This document shows, one piece after another, positions 53,577 to 62,525 of a stretch of DNA of 64,000 nt. This DNA comes from Methanonatronarchaeum sp. AMET-Sl (GTDB taxonomy: Archaea > Halobacteriota > Methanonatronarchaeia > Methanonatronarchaeales > Methanonatronarchaeaceae), in assembly GCF_029854155.1 (NCBI RefSeq), contig NZ_CP122958.1, positions 328,001 through 392,000 of the forward strand. The letters are read 5' to 3'. Both the position numbers and the translations under genes were made by a program. Below the pieces are notes generated by a model, which saw only the letters and a list, made by a program, of their open reading frames with translations, had not been told where the DNA came from and did no database searches. Every line of letters starts with the position of its first letter. Position 1 is the first letter of the stretch.

Positions 53577-55841
53577 TTATTTCCGGACAGAGTCTAACAA
53601 TATTTGTTTTTCTTTTTTGGCTACTGTTTGTCGTATTTCTTCGACTGAGTCGATGTTTGCTGAAACGCTTGATATGCCCATTCTTACTAACTGGCCTACT
53701 ATGTCTGGATAGCTTCCTGCTTGTCCACAGATTGAGGTTTTTACGTCGGCTTCATTGCATTTCTCTATTACTCTTTTAATTAGTTTGAGTACTGCTGGAT
53801 GTCTTTCGTCATAGATATTGGATACTATTTCGTTGTTTCTGTCAACTGCTAATGTGTATTGGGTTAGGTCGTTTGTTCCAAAGCTTACGAAATCGATGTC
53901 TTCTTTGATTATGTCTTCTATTATTAATGCAGCTGCTGGTGTTTCTACCATAATTCCGAAGTCTATTTTTTCTATATCGAGTTCTTGGTTTTTCATCATT
54001 TCTTTGGCTTTTGCTACTTCTTTTGGGTGTTGTATTAATGGTAGCATTAATCCAAGGTTGGTATATCCTTTTTCGTAGAGTTTTTTGATTGCTTTTATCT
54101 GCATTCTGAATATTTCTTGGTATTGGAGGTCTCTTCGTATTCCTCTGAATCCTAGCATTGGGTTGTGTTCTTGAGGTTCTCTATCTCCGCCTTCTAGGCT
54201 TCGGAATTCATCTGTTGGTGCGTCCAGTGTACGGATCCAAACTGGTTTTGGATAGAATTCGTCGGCTACTTTTCTTATTCCATTTTCCAGTTCTTTTACG
54301 AATAGTTCTTCTTCTCCTTTCTCTGCATATGACTGTGGATGTCGGTTTAGTCCTAGTACTAGGTGTTCTATTCTTAGTAGGCCGACTCCATCTGCTCCTG
54401 TTTGGGCTGCACGTTCAGCTGCTTCTGGGATTGAGACGTTTACTTTTATGTCTGTTGCGGTTACTGTGTTGGTTACTGTTTTAACAGTTTTTTCTTGGGT
54501 TTTCTGTGTTTTTTGTTCCTTGATTTTGCCTTTGTATATCTTTCCTTTTTCACCATCGACGGTTACTTCCTGACCATCTTTCAATGTCTTGCTTGCTCCG
54601 TTTGCTCCTACTACTGCTGGTGTGCTTAGTTCTCTTGAGACAATTGCTGCGTGACATGTTAGACCTCCTTCATCTGTTACGATTGCTGATGCTTTTTTCA
54701 TTGCTGGAACCATATCTGGGGTTGTCATTGATGTTACGAGTATGTCTCCTTCTTTCACTTTGTCCAGTTCATCTAGGTTTTTAACTATTTTTACTGTTCC
54801 AGCTCCGACTCCTGGAGATGCTCCAAGGCCTTCTAATATTATTTTTCCTGTAGATGCTTTGTTTTCTGGTATTTTTTCGTCTGTTATTGTTGTTATAGGT
54901 CTTGATTGGAGCATGTATATTTCGTTGTCTTCTATTGCCCACTCTACGTCCTGAGGTGTTTCGTAGTGTATTTCTACTCCTTCTCCCATTTTGGCTAGTT
55001 CGGTTATTTCTTCATCTGTTAGTGTTGGTTTGTTTTGCATGTCTTCTGGGACTTCTATGTGTCTTGTTTCTCCGGTTTCGGGGTCTCGGTCGAACATGGT
55101 TCTTTTTGTGGATATGTCTTTTTTCTTAACTTTGAATCCATTTTTGTCTACGATGTAGTGGTCGGGTGAGACTGATCCTGATACTACTCCTTCTCCTAAT
55201 CCCCATCCTGCTTCTATTATTACTTCGTTTTCTCCTGTTGTTGGGTGTGAGGTGAATATGACTCCTGCTTTTTCTGCGTTGACCATTCTTTGGACTACTA
55301 CTGCTATATTTACTTTTGAGTGTTCGAAGTCTTGTTTTTCTCTATAGAAAATAGCTCTAGCGGTGTATAGGGATGCCCAGCATTCTTTTATTTTTTTCAT
55401 TACTTTTTCTTCGCCTCTGATGTTGAGGAATGTTTCTTGTTGTCCGGCGAAGCTTGCGTCTGGTAGGTCTTCTGCTGTTGCTGATGATCTTATTGCTACG
55501 AATTCATTCTTTCCTTCAGCTTTTTCTGATATTTCTTTGTAGGCTTCATTTACTTTTTTTCTTATGTCGTTGGGTGTTTCTGTTTGTATTATTATTTCTT
55601 TGATTTTTTCGCTTGCTTTCTGTAGTTCATCTGAGTTATCGACGTTTGTTTCGTCTAGTATCTGGAATATTTTTTTGTCTATTCCGCTGTCGACTATGAA
55701 TCTACGGAATGTTTCTGCTGTCACTACGAATGCATCTGGGACTGGGAGTTCTGCTTGTTTCATCTCTCCCAGACTCGCTCCTTTTCCGCCTACAAGCTCT
55801 ATATCTGTGTTGTCTACTTCATCTATCCAAGCTATAATCAA
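53577..55841 (-). CDS. ppsA: Phosphoenolpyruvate synthase
   Basis: This enzyme makes phosphoenolpyruvate from pyruvate for gluconeogenesis. The N-terminal nucleotide domain has LVGGKGASLGEM and AIRSSATAEDLPDASFAGQQ. The phospho-His motif is GGLTCHAAIVSREL, and the C-terminal barrel ends with SICGQAGSYPDIV, which holds the catalytic Cys. The length is 754 aa. It starts 4 bases after the HTH gene, which may regulate it. Confidence 0.96.
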   Translation of the reverse strand: MIIAWIDEVDNTDIELVGGKGASLGEMKQAELPVPDAFVVTAETFRRFIVDSGIDKKIFQILDETNVDNSDELQKASEKIKEIIIQTETPNDIRKKVNEAYKEISEKAEGKNEFVAIRSSATAEDLPDASFAGQQETFLNIRGEEKVMKKIKECWASLYTARAIFYREKQDFEHSKVNIAVVVQRMVNAEKAGVIFTSHPTTGENEVIIEAGWGLGEGVVSGSVSPDHYIVDKNGFKVKKKDISTKRTMFDRDPETGETRHIEVPEDMQNKPTLTDEEITELAKMGEGVEIHYETPQDVEWAIEDNEIYMLQSRPITTITDEKIPENKASTGKIILEGLGASPGVGAGTVKIVKNLDELDKVKEGDILVTSMTTPDMVPAMKKASAIVTDEGGLTCHAAIVSRELSTPAVVGANGASKTLKDGQEVTVDGEKGKIYKGKIKEQKTQKTQEKTVKTVTNTVTATDIKVNVSIPEAAERAAQTGADGVGLLRIEHLVLGLNRHPQSYAEKGEEELFVKELENGIRKVADEFYPKPVWIRTLDAPTDEFRSLEGGDREPQEHNPMLGFRGIRRDLQYQEIFRMQIKAIKKLYEKGYTNLGLMLPLIQHPKEVAKAKEMMKNQELDIEKIDFGIMVETPAAALIIEDIIKEDIDFVSFGTNDLTQYTLAVDRNNEIVSNIYDERHPAVLKLIKRVIEKCNEADVKTSICGQAGSYPDIVGQLVRMGISSVSANIDSVEEIRQTVAKKEKQILLDSVRK

Positions 55842-55845
55842 TATT

Positions 55846-56289
55846 TCATACCTCCAGGGATTTCAGAACTTCTTTCTTCTTTTTATCGTAACTGTCAAGT
55901 GATGACACAGCTATTTCCTCAAAGTGGTCTCTGTTTACATCGAGCTCCATGGCGATTCTTTCTAGGTAGGGAAGATCGATTTTACTTCCCATTCTTTCGC
56001 TTTTTGCGAAATAGCATTTTACTGCTCTGGATAGCACTATTATTCCTGTAAATGACCTGATGAATCTGTAGGATGGATCAAGTTTGTCGTTTTCTATTCT
56101 TGACACCGTTTCTCTTGATACTCCGGTTATATTGCTCACCTGGCTTTGTGTCAAGGCTGTTTTTGCTCTATATTTTTTCACCATACTACCTGGACTGCCA
56201 GAGAGCAGGATTGATCCGGCTACTTCTTGGGCGTATTTTTTTGCCCAGTCTGGAAGGAAAACGCTGTCATCTTTAACTTCAACTGACAT
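55846..56289 (-). CDS. XRE-type HTH regulator (COG1709-like)
   Basis: A Cro/XRE helix-turn-helix (YRAKTALTQSQVSNITGVSRETVSRIEND) lies near residues 40-70, with a helical C-terminal part. It is the first gene before ppsA, and a TGTGATT/AATCACA inverted repeat (56342-56359) upstream of its start could be its operator. Thus it may control ppsA and itself. Confidence 0.88.
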   Translation of the reverse strand: MSVEVKDDSVFLPDWAKKYAQEVAGSILLSGSPGSMVKKYRAKTALTQSQVSNITGVSRETVSRIENDKLDPSYRFIRSFTGIIVLSRAVKCYFAKSERMGSKIDLPYLERIAMELDVNRDHFEEIAVSSLDSYDKKKKEVLKSLEV

Positions 56290-56341
56290 GTGAACACTTG
56301 GTTTTTAGTGGTTTGACTAACATTTAAATATTTTGATGTCT

Positions 56342-56359
56342 TGTGATTGAAAAATCACA
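56342..56359. promoter_or_regulatory. Inverted-repeat operator ahead of the HTH-ppsA operon
   Basis: Seven-base arms TGTGATT and AATCACA with a 4-base spacer lie 53 bases upstream of the XRE-gene start. Confidence 0.5.
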
Positions 56360-56486
56360 TAAAACAAGTTATGATGTGGAATATCTCCAAAAAAACCACA
56401 CGAAACAAAACAAAAAATAGATATATGAAAAATAAATCACAAAAAAATAGAGAGAGGTGGGTGTAAAAATGAAACACCCAAAAAAA

Positions 56487-56621
56487 TTATTTTCTTAAAA
56501 ACCTACCTCCAAAATTCAGTTTCTCTCCGCTAACCAATGCATCACAGAAAGGACAGTAATCAAACTCTTCCTCATCGTTCCAGACTGTCCCGCAGGTAGT
56601 GCAAATCCTACCAAAACTCAT
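56487..56621 (-). CDS. Small zinc-ribbon protein
   Basis: A 44-codon frame from ATG to TAA has two Cys pairs, CTTCGTVWND and DYCPFCDALV. The pattern fits a single zinc ribbon. It lies between the HTH gene promoter and the next minus-strand gene. Function unknown. Confidence 0.65.
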   Translation of the reverse strand: MSFGRICTTCGTVWNDEEEFDYCPFCDALVSGEKLNFGGRFLRK

Positions 56622-56662
56622 GAAAATAAGGCCTTCTAGAGGATTTGAATCTCTCAATCTCT

Positions 56663-56896
56663 TTACCTCCTTATCCTCATCAAAACAACATCATTTTCTG
56701 GATACAATTGATAATGGAATCCAAGTTCTCGAACCAACGAATCAACCTGATCCAGCTTCTCCATCGACAGACTATCTCTGAACTCTAGGTACACTGTTTT
56801 ACCGAGTGCATTTCTCTTCAGAATTATCTTAACACTATCGCCAAGATGTCTGTCAAGAAGGTTAAAAACCTCAATTGGCTTGGATATACATAACAC
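56663..56896 (-). CDS. Hypothetical protein
   Basis: I use GTG 56896 (after TTGAG) instead of the longer frame to 56953, whose extra residues look non-conserved. The 77-residue protein reads IEVFNLLDRHLGDSVKIILK and MEKLDQVDSLVRELGFHYQL, an alpha/beta pattern. No family is recognised. Confidence 0.5.
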   Translation of the reverse strand: MLCISKPIEVFNLLDRHLGDSVKIILKRNALGKTVYLEFRDSLSMEKLDQVDSLVRELGFHYQLYPENDVVLMRIRR

Positions 56897-57058
56897 CTCA
56901 AGCCAAAACCAAAAAATATTCACACAAACAATGCGGTGAAAAGAGCGGAGCAAAGTTTTTCTTCCTCAATGGCGTTATCCGAGGTAAGTCACCGTTCTTT
57001 ACTATATTATTTCCTTTACAAAAACACTGCATTAAGTTTACTATTTACAACAACACAA

Positions 57059-57078
57059 TATAAATATTACTATAGTAA
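57059..57078 (+). promoter_or_regulatory. TATA box and palindromic operator of the RHH gene
   Basis: TATAAATA (57059-57066) is directly followed by the perfect palindrome TTACTATAGTAA (57067-57078), which lies between the TATA box and the expected start. This is a classic spot for a repressor, probably the RHH protein itself. Confidence 0.55.
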
Positions 57079-57125
57079 GACTATAATAAGACAAAGTTTT
57101 AGGAAACAAATAGGTGAAACCAAAA

Positions 57126-57296
57126 ATGGGCCACAAAAGAATAACAATAAGAATGAACAACTACCTAATAGAACAAATCGACAAACAAATCGAACAAAAC
57201 AAATTCACAAACAGAAGCGAAGTAATAAGAACAGCAACACAAGAATTCATAACCAGACAACAAATAAAAAACGAAAAACCAAAACAAAACAAATAA
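57126..57296 (+). CDS. Ribbon-helix-helix (CopG-type) regulator
   Basis: The RHH domain is KRITIRMNNYLIEQIDKQIE followed by FTNRSEVIRTATQEF. ATG 57126 (MGHKRITIR) or GTG 57114 can start it. A palindrome upstream suggests self-control. The next gene is a membrane protease. Confidence 0.85.
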   Translation: MGHKRITIRMNNYLIEQIDKQIEQNKFTNRSEVIRTATQEFITRQQIKNEKPKQNK

Positions 57297-57361
57297 AAAA
57301 ACTCCACACGAAACAAAGGACCATAAAACCCAAAAAGAAAGTATAAAACAGATTGATACAA

Positions 57362-57970
57362 ATGCTTGGATATAAAATCAAAGACATCAAAGAAAACACA
57401 CGATTAAACGAACTATTCCAATACTACAAAATTAAAAAACCAAAACTAATCATATCACCAAACAAAACACTCAACGCAAGATCAATATTCTTTCTAAAAT
57501 CATACATCCTAATAAACAAAGGACTACTACAAGAACTAGAAAAAGAAGAAATATTCGCAGTAATACTCCACGAAATAGGCCACTCAAAAACAAAAACACT
57601 CTCCCTAATATTAACACTACTAACCCTAATCTACGCAACAATAATCACAACAACAACATACCTACTAATAACAAACATCCCAAACCCAACAATAACAACA
57701 CTCACAATAACAACACTAGCAATAACCAGAATAATACTACCAAAAACAATAACCAAAATATCCCAAAAAATCGAATACAACTGCGACAAATATGCAGCAC
57801 AAAAACTGAGACAAAACAAAACCTGGCTAATATCTGCACTTAAAAAAATACAAAACAAAACAAACCAACAAACAGACAAGAGGACAACAACACTATACTA
57901 CATACTCTTCCACCCATTCTCAACCCACCCAACATTCCAAAAAAGAATACAAAGAATACAAAAAGAATGA
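57362..57970 (+). CDS. M48-family membrane metalloprotease
   Basis: The zinc motif VILHEIGHSKTK (HExxH) is followed by two hydrophobic helices (LILTLLTLIYATIITTTTY and a second) and the metal-binding Glu region EYNCDKYAA. The length of about 203 aa is short for HtpX, like minimal M48 peptidases. It follows the RHH gene by 65 bases. Confidence 0.85.
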   Translation: MLGYKIKDIKENTRLNELFQYYKIKKPKLIISPNKTLNARSIFFLKSYILINKGLLQELEKEEIFAVILHEIGHSKTKTLSLILTLLTLIYATIITTTTYLLITNIPNPTITTLTITTLAITRIILPKTITKISQKIEYNCDKYAAQKLRQNKTWLISALKKIQNKTNQQTDKRTTTLYYILFHPFSTHPTFQKRIQRIQKE

Positions 57971-58023
57971 AAAACACCAACAAAAATATATGGAAGTACC
58001 TGAAATCAAATAACAAGCAAGAT

Positions 58024-58103
<80 letters not shown>

Positions 58104-58153
58104 CTGATTTTAACAGAAATATAATTGCGATAATACAGGTAAAACAATATTAA

Positions 58154-58323
58154 TTCTCCAGTTGAAACAAAGGGGTCCTAAAACAGTTTATTTTTCTTAA
58201 AATTAAGATTACGTATTTTTTTGGTCAATTTAGTTTATTTTCAAAAAGTTGTTTTGTTTTTCTTTAAAATTTAAAATCTATAGGATTATAGTTGACCCCC
58301 ACCCCTTCGTTTCAAGTGCAAAC
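58154..58323. other. Candidate replication origin: inverted ORB-like boxes around an AT-rich core
   Basis: Box D (58154-58178) reads CTCCAGTTGAAACAAAGGGG in its core. Box E (58291-58323, minus strand) reads ACTTGAAACGAAGGGGTGGG in its core. Both match the archaeal origin recognition box with its G-string. They face each other across about 110 bases that are roughly 85% A/T with long T runs, a likely unwinding element. No protein is coded here. This arrangement is the standard archaeal origin layout. The next 200 bases (58324-58525) are also AT-rich and gene-free. Confidence 0.7.
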
Positions 58324-58525
58324 TAGGAAATGAGTAGGTTGATATTATTATTAATTATTATTAAAATGTACCACGGTTAACTATGAACTTTAAGTATATA
58401 AATCTTTCTAACTATATTATATAAATAAAATAAATAAAAACAACTAAAAATGGATATTTCAAACCTTTTTTCAAATAAGTTAATTGAATAATAAAAATTA
58501 AATTAGATTAATAGGATCAATTTCA

Positions 58526-59101
58526 ATGAATATAGTTTCCCAAATAATAGATAAAACCAGTAATCTAGAAAGCGGTTGTTTCTTCCCTGGCTACAGTGGA
58601 AATATAAGTAATTGTAGTGAAGGCTATCTACTAATAACCTCCTCAGGCTCCAATATCTCAAAATTATCAAAAAAAGATTTTGTTTTCTTCAGGTGTTCAG
58701 AACAAAGTTTCCAGTTGAAACGAAGGGGTGGGGGTCAAGAACCATCCAGTGAGTCTCCTCTTCACATAAAAACATATCAAAAAACTGGACCCGGTTTCAT
58801 AGTTCATTCCCATCCTGAATACTCAGTTGTAATATCACAAAAAAGAGATTCTCTAAAGTTGAGGAGTGAAGGAGCAAGAGACTTAATTGGAAAAGAAATA
58901 GAGATTATTCCAGAAATTACTGCAGGCTCAATTGATTTGGCTGAAGAAGTATCTAATTATCTAAAGAATAATGAAGTGGCCCTTGTTAGGAACCATGGAT
59001 TGTTTGTAAAATCAATAAATATAGAGAGGGCTTGTAAATTGACTGAATTGGTTGAAAGGAATGCAAAACAAATTTATTTAGAGTCAGTTATCGACAGTTA
59101 A
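58526..59101 (+). CDS. Class II aldolase/adducin-domain protein
   Basis: Family motifs are GYSGNISNC, ITSSGSN, SSESPLHIKTY and the metal-site HSHPEYSVV, then VRNHGLFVKS with the third metal His. The length is 191 aa. An ORB-like sequence (58708-58739) lies inside the gene and codes FQLKRRGGGQ, an insertion-like loop just before the SSE motif. Likely substrates are sugar phosphates. The last 18 bases overlap the UPF0147 gene tail-to-tail. Confidence 0.85.
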   Translation: MNIVSQIIDKTSNLESGCFFPGYSGNISNCSEGYLLITSSGSNISKLSKKDFVFFRCSEQSFQLKRRGGGQEPSSESPLHIKTYQKTGPGFIVHSHPEYSVVISQKRDSLKLRSEGARDLIGKEIEIIPEITAGSIDLAEEVSNYLKNNEVALVRNHGLFVKSINIERACKLTELVERNAKQIYLESVIDS

Positions 59102-59350
59102 TCCCTCAAGAATTGAGATTGCATTCCATATTTCAGTTCTAGCGTGAACAGGTATGTTTGGATCTTCGTTCACTTCATTTAATTCAGATATTGCGTTTGT
59201 TGCTCGAACTGTTAGGTCTTCATCCCCCTGCATCTCTGTTTTAGCGTTTTTTGCAGCTCTTCTAATATTTTTAGGAATTGAATTATCATTTATTATTTTA
59301 TCAAGAACGTTAAAACATCTTTCAATTTCTTCTTTGTTATCTTGGCTCAT
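59084..59350 (-). CDS. UPF0147-family protein
   Basis: This 88-residue helical protein has IPKNIRRAAKNA, DLTVRATNAIS and NIPVHARTEIWNAIS, the UPF0147 signatures. Its function is unknown; it is widely kept in euryarchaea. Confidence 0.9.
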   Translation of the reverse strand: MSQDNKEEIERCFNVLDKIINDNSIPKNIRRAAKNAKTEMQGDEDLTVRATNAISELNEVNEDPNIPVHARTEIWNAISILEGLTVDN

Positions 59351-59482
59351 AATATATCAACCTCATTAATCAGCGAAGTAAGAACTAAAGGTTATTAGTT
59401 ATTAATCCTTTTATCTTTTTCGAGGAAATTAACCAATCTATTCCTTTTAAAATATACGGCTTTTCTTAGGTTTTCCTTTTCA

Positions 59483-60163
59483 TCATAGTATTGATTTTAG
59501 TATTTTCAAACCATCGTTAGAACCTAATGTTTTTTTCGATGCTCTTTCAGGATGGGGCATTAAACCTAAGACGTTTTTTTCTTCGTTTAACAAACCGGCG
59601 ATGTTTTCCTTAGATCCATTTGGATTTGATTTTTGGTTTGTGTTGCCGTTTTTATCTGAATATTTTAATGCAATCTGGTTGTTTTCTTCAACCTGTTTTA
59701 ATGTTTTTTCATTTGCGTAATAATTTCCTTCTTTATGGGCTATTGGGATTTTAAGAACTTTGTTTTCATTGTAATTTGATGTAAACACAGAGTCTTGGTT
59801 CTCTATTTTTAGGTGGGTTGTTTGACACCTGAATTTAGGGTATTTGTTTATCATTAAAGTACCTGGAAGTAATCCAACCTCTGTTAACATCTGGAATCCA
59901 TTGCATATTCCGATAACATGGCCTCCATTTTCTGCATATTTTTTAATTGACTGCATAATTGGTGTTCTTGCTGCTATCGCCCCTGCCCTAAGGTAATCTC
60001 CATAAGAAAAACCACCGGGCAATATTATTCCGTCATAATCTTTTTCAAGTTCTTCTTTAAACCAAATTAATTCAACATTAGCTCCAAGTATCTCTTCATA
60101 CACTTTTTTAACATCGAGGTCACAGTTTGACCCAGGGAACTTTATTATCGCTATTCTTGACAT
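59483..60163 (-). CDS. purQ: FGAM synthase glutaminase subunit PurQ
   Basis: PurQ supplies ammonia for purine synthesis. The class I glutaminase core has IILPGGFSYGDYLRAGAIA, the nucleophile Cys in VIGICNGFQML, and the catalytic His-Glu in GLMPHPERA. The start ATG 60163 shares a base with the purS stop (TGATG). The length is 226 aa. Confidence 0.96.
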   Translation of the reverse strand: MSRIAIIKFPGSNCDLDVKKVYEEILGANVELIWFKEELEKDYDGIILPGGFSYGDYLRAGAIAARTPIMQSIKKYAENGGHVIGICNGFQMLTEVGLLPGTLMINKYPKFRCQTTHLKIENQDSVFTSNYNENKVLKIPIAHKEGNYYANEKTLKQVEENNQIALKYSDKNGNTNQKSNPNGSKENIAGLLNEEKNVLGLMPHPERASKKTLGSNDGLKILKSIL

Positions 60164-60408
60164 CAATCCACCCTTATTTCGTAGTTATGTATTACTGGGT
60201 TTGCCAGTAATCTTTGACACATCTCATCAACATTTTCAATTACTTCATCCCTAGAACCGCCTTCGATTTCAAGATATATTTTCTTACCCACCATAGCTTC
60301 ATTAACTTCATTATAGCCAAGTAGATTCAATGATCTCTTAATTGTGTCTCCTTCAGGGTCAAGCATTCCATCTTTAAGTTTTATGTCTACAGTAACTTCG
60401 TAGGTTAT
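60163..60408 (-). CDS. purS: FGAM synthase subunit PurS, apparent ATA start
   Basis: PurS bridges PurL and PurQ. The frame contains LLGYNEVNEAMVGKKIYLEI and ends EIRVD. The first ATG (60366) would drop strand 1, yet the conserved strand TYEVTVDIKLKDG is coded just upstream in frame, back to ATA 60408, with AGGGGG 7 bases before it. A TATA-like TTATATA overlaps this point, so the truncated form cannot be ruled out. From ATA the protein is 81 aa, normal for PurS. Confidence 0.85.
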   Translation of the reverse strand: MTYEVTVDIKLKDGMLDPEGDTIKRSLNLLGYNEVNEAMVGKKIYLEIEGGSRDEVIENVDEMCQRLLANPVIHNYEIRVD

Positions 60409-60562
60409 ATAAAAACCCCCTTATTTAGATTGAGATTTTTCTGAATATACTTCATTCTATCGATAGAAAAAATAACTGTAAAAAATAAAAAAAATAATTA
60501 ACCAAAAAATAGTTTTTTTGGGTTTGATTATTTAAGGAGGGAGGTGGAGGAGGGGTTTGGGG

Positions 60563-62458
60563 TTATCGGCAGGTTCTTAGTTCTTGGATTTTTTCGTAGT
60601 TTGGGTATTTTGTCATATCCATGTGTGGGAAGTATTGGCCTCGTGCGAACTCCATTTCAAAATCTTTGTGGGTTGCTAATCTATAGTATTTTATTAGGTT
60701 TGGTAGTTCTCTTGCTTCTTGTCTTTTTTCTTGGTCTATTAATGCTAGTCTTGCTCCAACTCCTGCTGCGTTTCCAGCCATCTTTATGTCGTCTATGTCT
60801 ACTTCTGGGAAAAGTCCTATTGTTAGTGCTGAGATTTTGTCTATGTAGTTTCCAAAAGCTCCGGCTAACATTATTTCATCTGGTTTTTTGATTCCAAGTT
60901 CGTCCATTAGTACGTGGGCTCCTGCACATATTGCTCCTTTGGCGAGTTGTACTTCTCTTATATCTTGGTTTGTGATTGTTACGTCGTGGTCTGAGTTGTA
61001 TTCAGATTTATACGCTAAGACATATTCCATTCCTGATTCGTTTGGACGTAAACGGTCTGTGTCTACGTTTTTGTTGAATGTACCATCTCTGTTTATTACA
61101 CCGGTGCTAACCAGTTCGGCTACTGCATCGATTATTCCAGAGCCACAGATTCCTTTTGGTGGTTTGTTACCGATAATATCTAGTTTTGGCTCTAATTCTT
61201 TATTTATCTCTATATATTGTATTGCTCCGGGGGCGGCTCTCATTCCATATTTTATGGAGGCTCCTTCTAATGCTGGTCCAGCTGCACAAGAGGCACCGAT
61301 TAATCTTTCTTTGTTTCCAAGGACTATTTCTCCGTTTGTTCCAACGTCTATCATCAGTTGTATTGGATCTTGTTTGTGTGGTGTAGTGGTTAGTAGACAA
61401 CCTATTGTATCTGCGCCCATCCATCCACTTACGGTTGGCATTACGTGTATGTTTCCATCTTCGTATATATTGACGCCTGTTTCATTTGGAGTTAGGTTTA
61501 CTGAGTCTCTAAGGCCTTGTACATAAGGTGATTTTGATATGAATTCGGAGTGGATTCCGGCGAATATATGATGCATGCCTGTGTTTCCAACTACTGTTAT
61601 TTCAAGTATTTCTTCTTGTTTTATGTTGTTGTCTTTGCAGAGTTTTGATATTAATCTGTTTACTCCATCGATTATGGCTTCTTGCATTTTCTGCATACCA
61701 TTTTTTTCGTTGAATGTGATTGTAACTCGGGTCATAACATCTTCGCCGTATTTTATTTGGGGGTTCATTTCAGATGCAGTGTCTATGATATCCCCTGTCA
61801 TCATATCTATTAGGTAGGCTACTACTGTTGTGGTTCCTATGTCGAATGCAACTCCATAATATTCTTCTTGGTGTCCGTCTTCTATTTTGATGATTTTGTC
61901 TTTGTTTAGGGTTATTGTGAATTTTGTTTTGAATCTACCTAGGTCGTTTCTTAGTTTTTTGGGGAGTTTTCTCAGTGTGTTTATTGAGATATGGTTTGTT
62001 TCGATGTTGTATTCTTTTTTAATTATTTTCTTCAGTCTCTCGAAGTCGGATAGATCGTCTTCTAGTGAGGGTTTGTCTGGTTTAACTTGGTATTTGGTGA
62101 TTGTTGGGTTTAGTTCTACATCGACTTCAAGGCCTTCTTCAAGTATTACTTGTTTGTCTCTACGGCTTTTGCTTGGTATTGAGGCTTTTATCTCTGTCTT
62201 TGTGTTTTTGATTTTTGCGGCGCAGGCATATCTATAGCCTTCTTCTATTTCTTCTGTGCAGAGGTCTTCTTTTTCTTCGGAAATTAGGGGTGATAGGGAG
62301 TCCATACCTTCTTCGATTTTTATTATGCATTTTCCGCAGGTTCCTTTTCCACCGCAATCTGATTTTATATCTATGCCTGCTTTATCTGCTGCGTCTAGTA
62401 TTGTTTTCCCTTCTTCTATTTTGATGGTTTTTCCATCGGGTTCAAATTTTATTTTCAA
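60563..62458 (-). CDS. Ferredoxin-ASKHA corrinoid re-activating protein (RACE type)
   Basis: This ATP-dependent reductase would restore oxidised Co(II) corrinoid to Co(I). The N-terminal 2Fe-2S ferredoxin has C35, C41, C44 and C79 (DCGGKGTCGKC, YACAAKI). The ASKHA-like DUF4445 core has VAFDIGTTTVVAYLID, MLIDVGTNGEIVLGN-type glycine motifs and GICGSGIID. RamA of Methanosarcina instead ends with 4Fe-4S ferredoxin, so this is the bacterial-like form. The corrinoid protein gene lies 68 bases upstream on the same strand. Confidence 0.9.
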   Translation of the reverse strand: MKIKFEPDGKTIKIEEGKTILDAADKAGIDIKSDCGGKGTCGKCIIKIEEGMDSLSPLISEEKEDLCTEEIEEGYRYACAAKIKNTKTEIKASIPSKSRRDKQVILEEGLEVDVELNPTITKYQVKPDKPSLEDDLSDFERLKKIIKKEYNIETNHISINTLRKLPKKLRNDLGRFKTKFTITLNKDKIIKIEDGHQEEYYGVAFDIGTTTVVAYLIDMMTGDIIDTASEMNPQIKYGEDVMTRVTITFNEKNGMQKMQEAIIDGVNRLISKLCKDNNIKQEEILEITVVGNTGMHHIFAGIHSEFISKSPYVQGLRDSVNLTPNETGVNIYEDGNIHVMPTVSGWMGADTIGCLLTTTPHKQDPIQLMIDVGTNGEIVLGNKERLIGASCAAGPALEGASIKYGMRAAPGAIQYIEINKELEPKLDIIGNKPPKGICGSGIIDAVAELVSTGVINRDGTFNKNVDTDRLRPNESGMEYVLAYKSEYNSDHDVTITNQDIREVQLAKGAICAGAHVLMDELGIKKPDEIMLAGAFGNYIDKISALTIGLFPEVDIDDIKMAGNAAGVGARLALIDQEKRQEARELPNLIKYYRLATHKDFEMEFARGQYFPHMDMTKYPNYEKIQELRTCR

Positions 62459-62525
62459 GTTTTTTACTTCCTGGAGGTCAGTTTGGTATCACCCTTCTTT
62501 TTCCTCCACCTATATGTTTTTGGTT

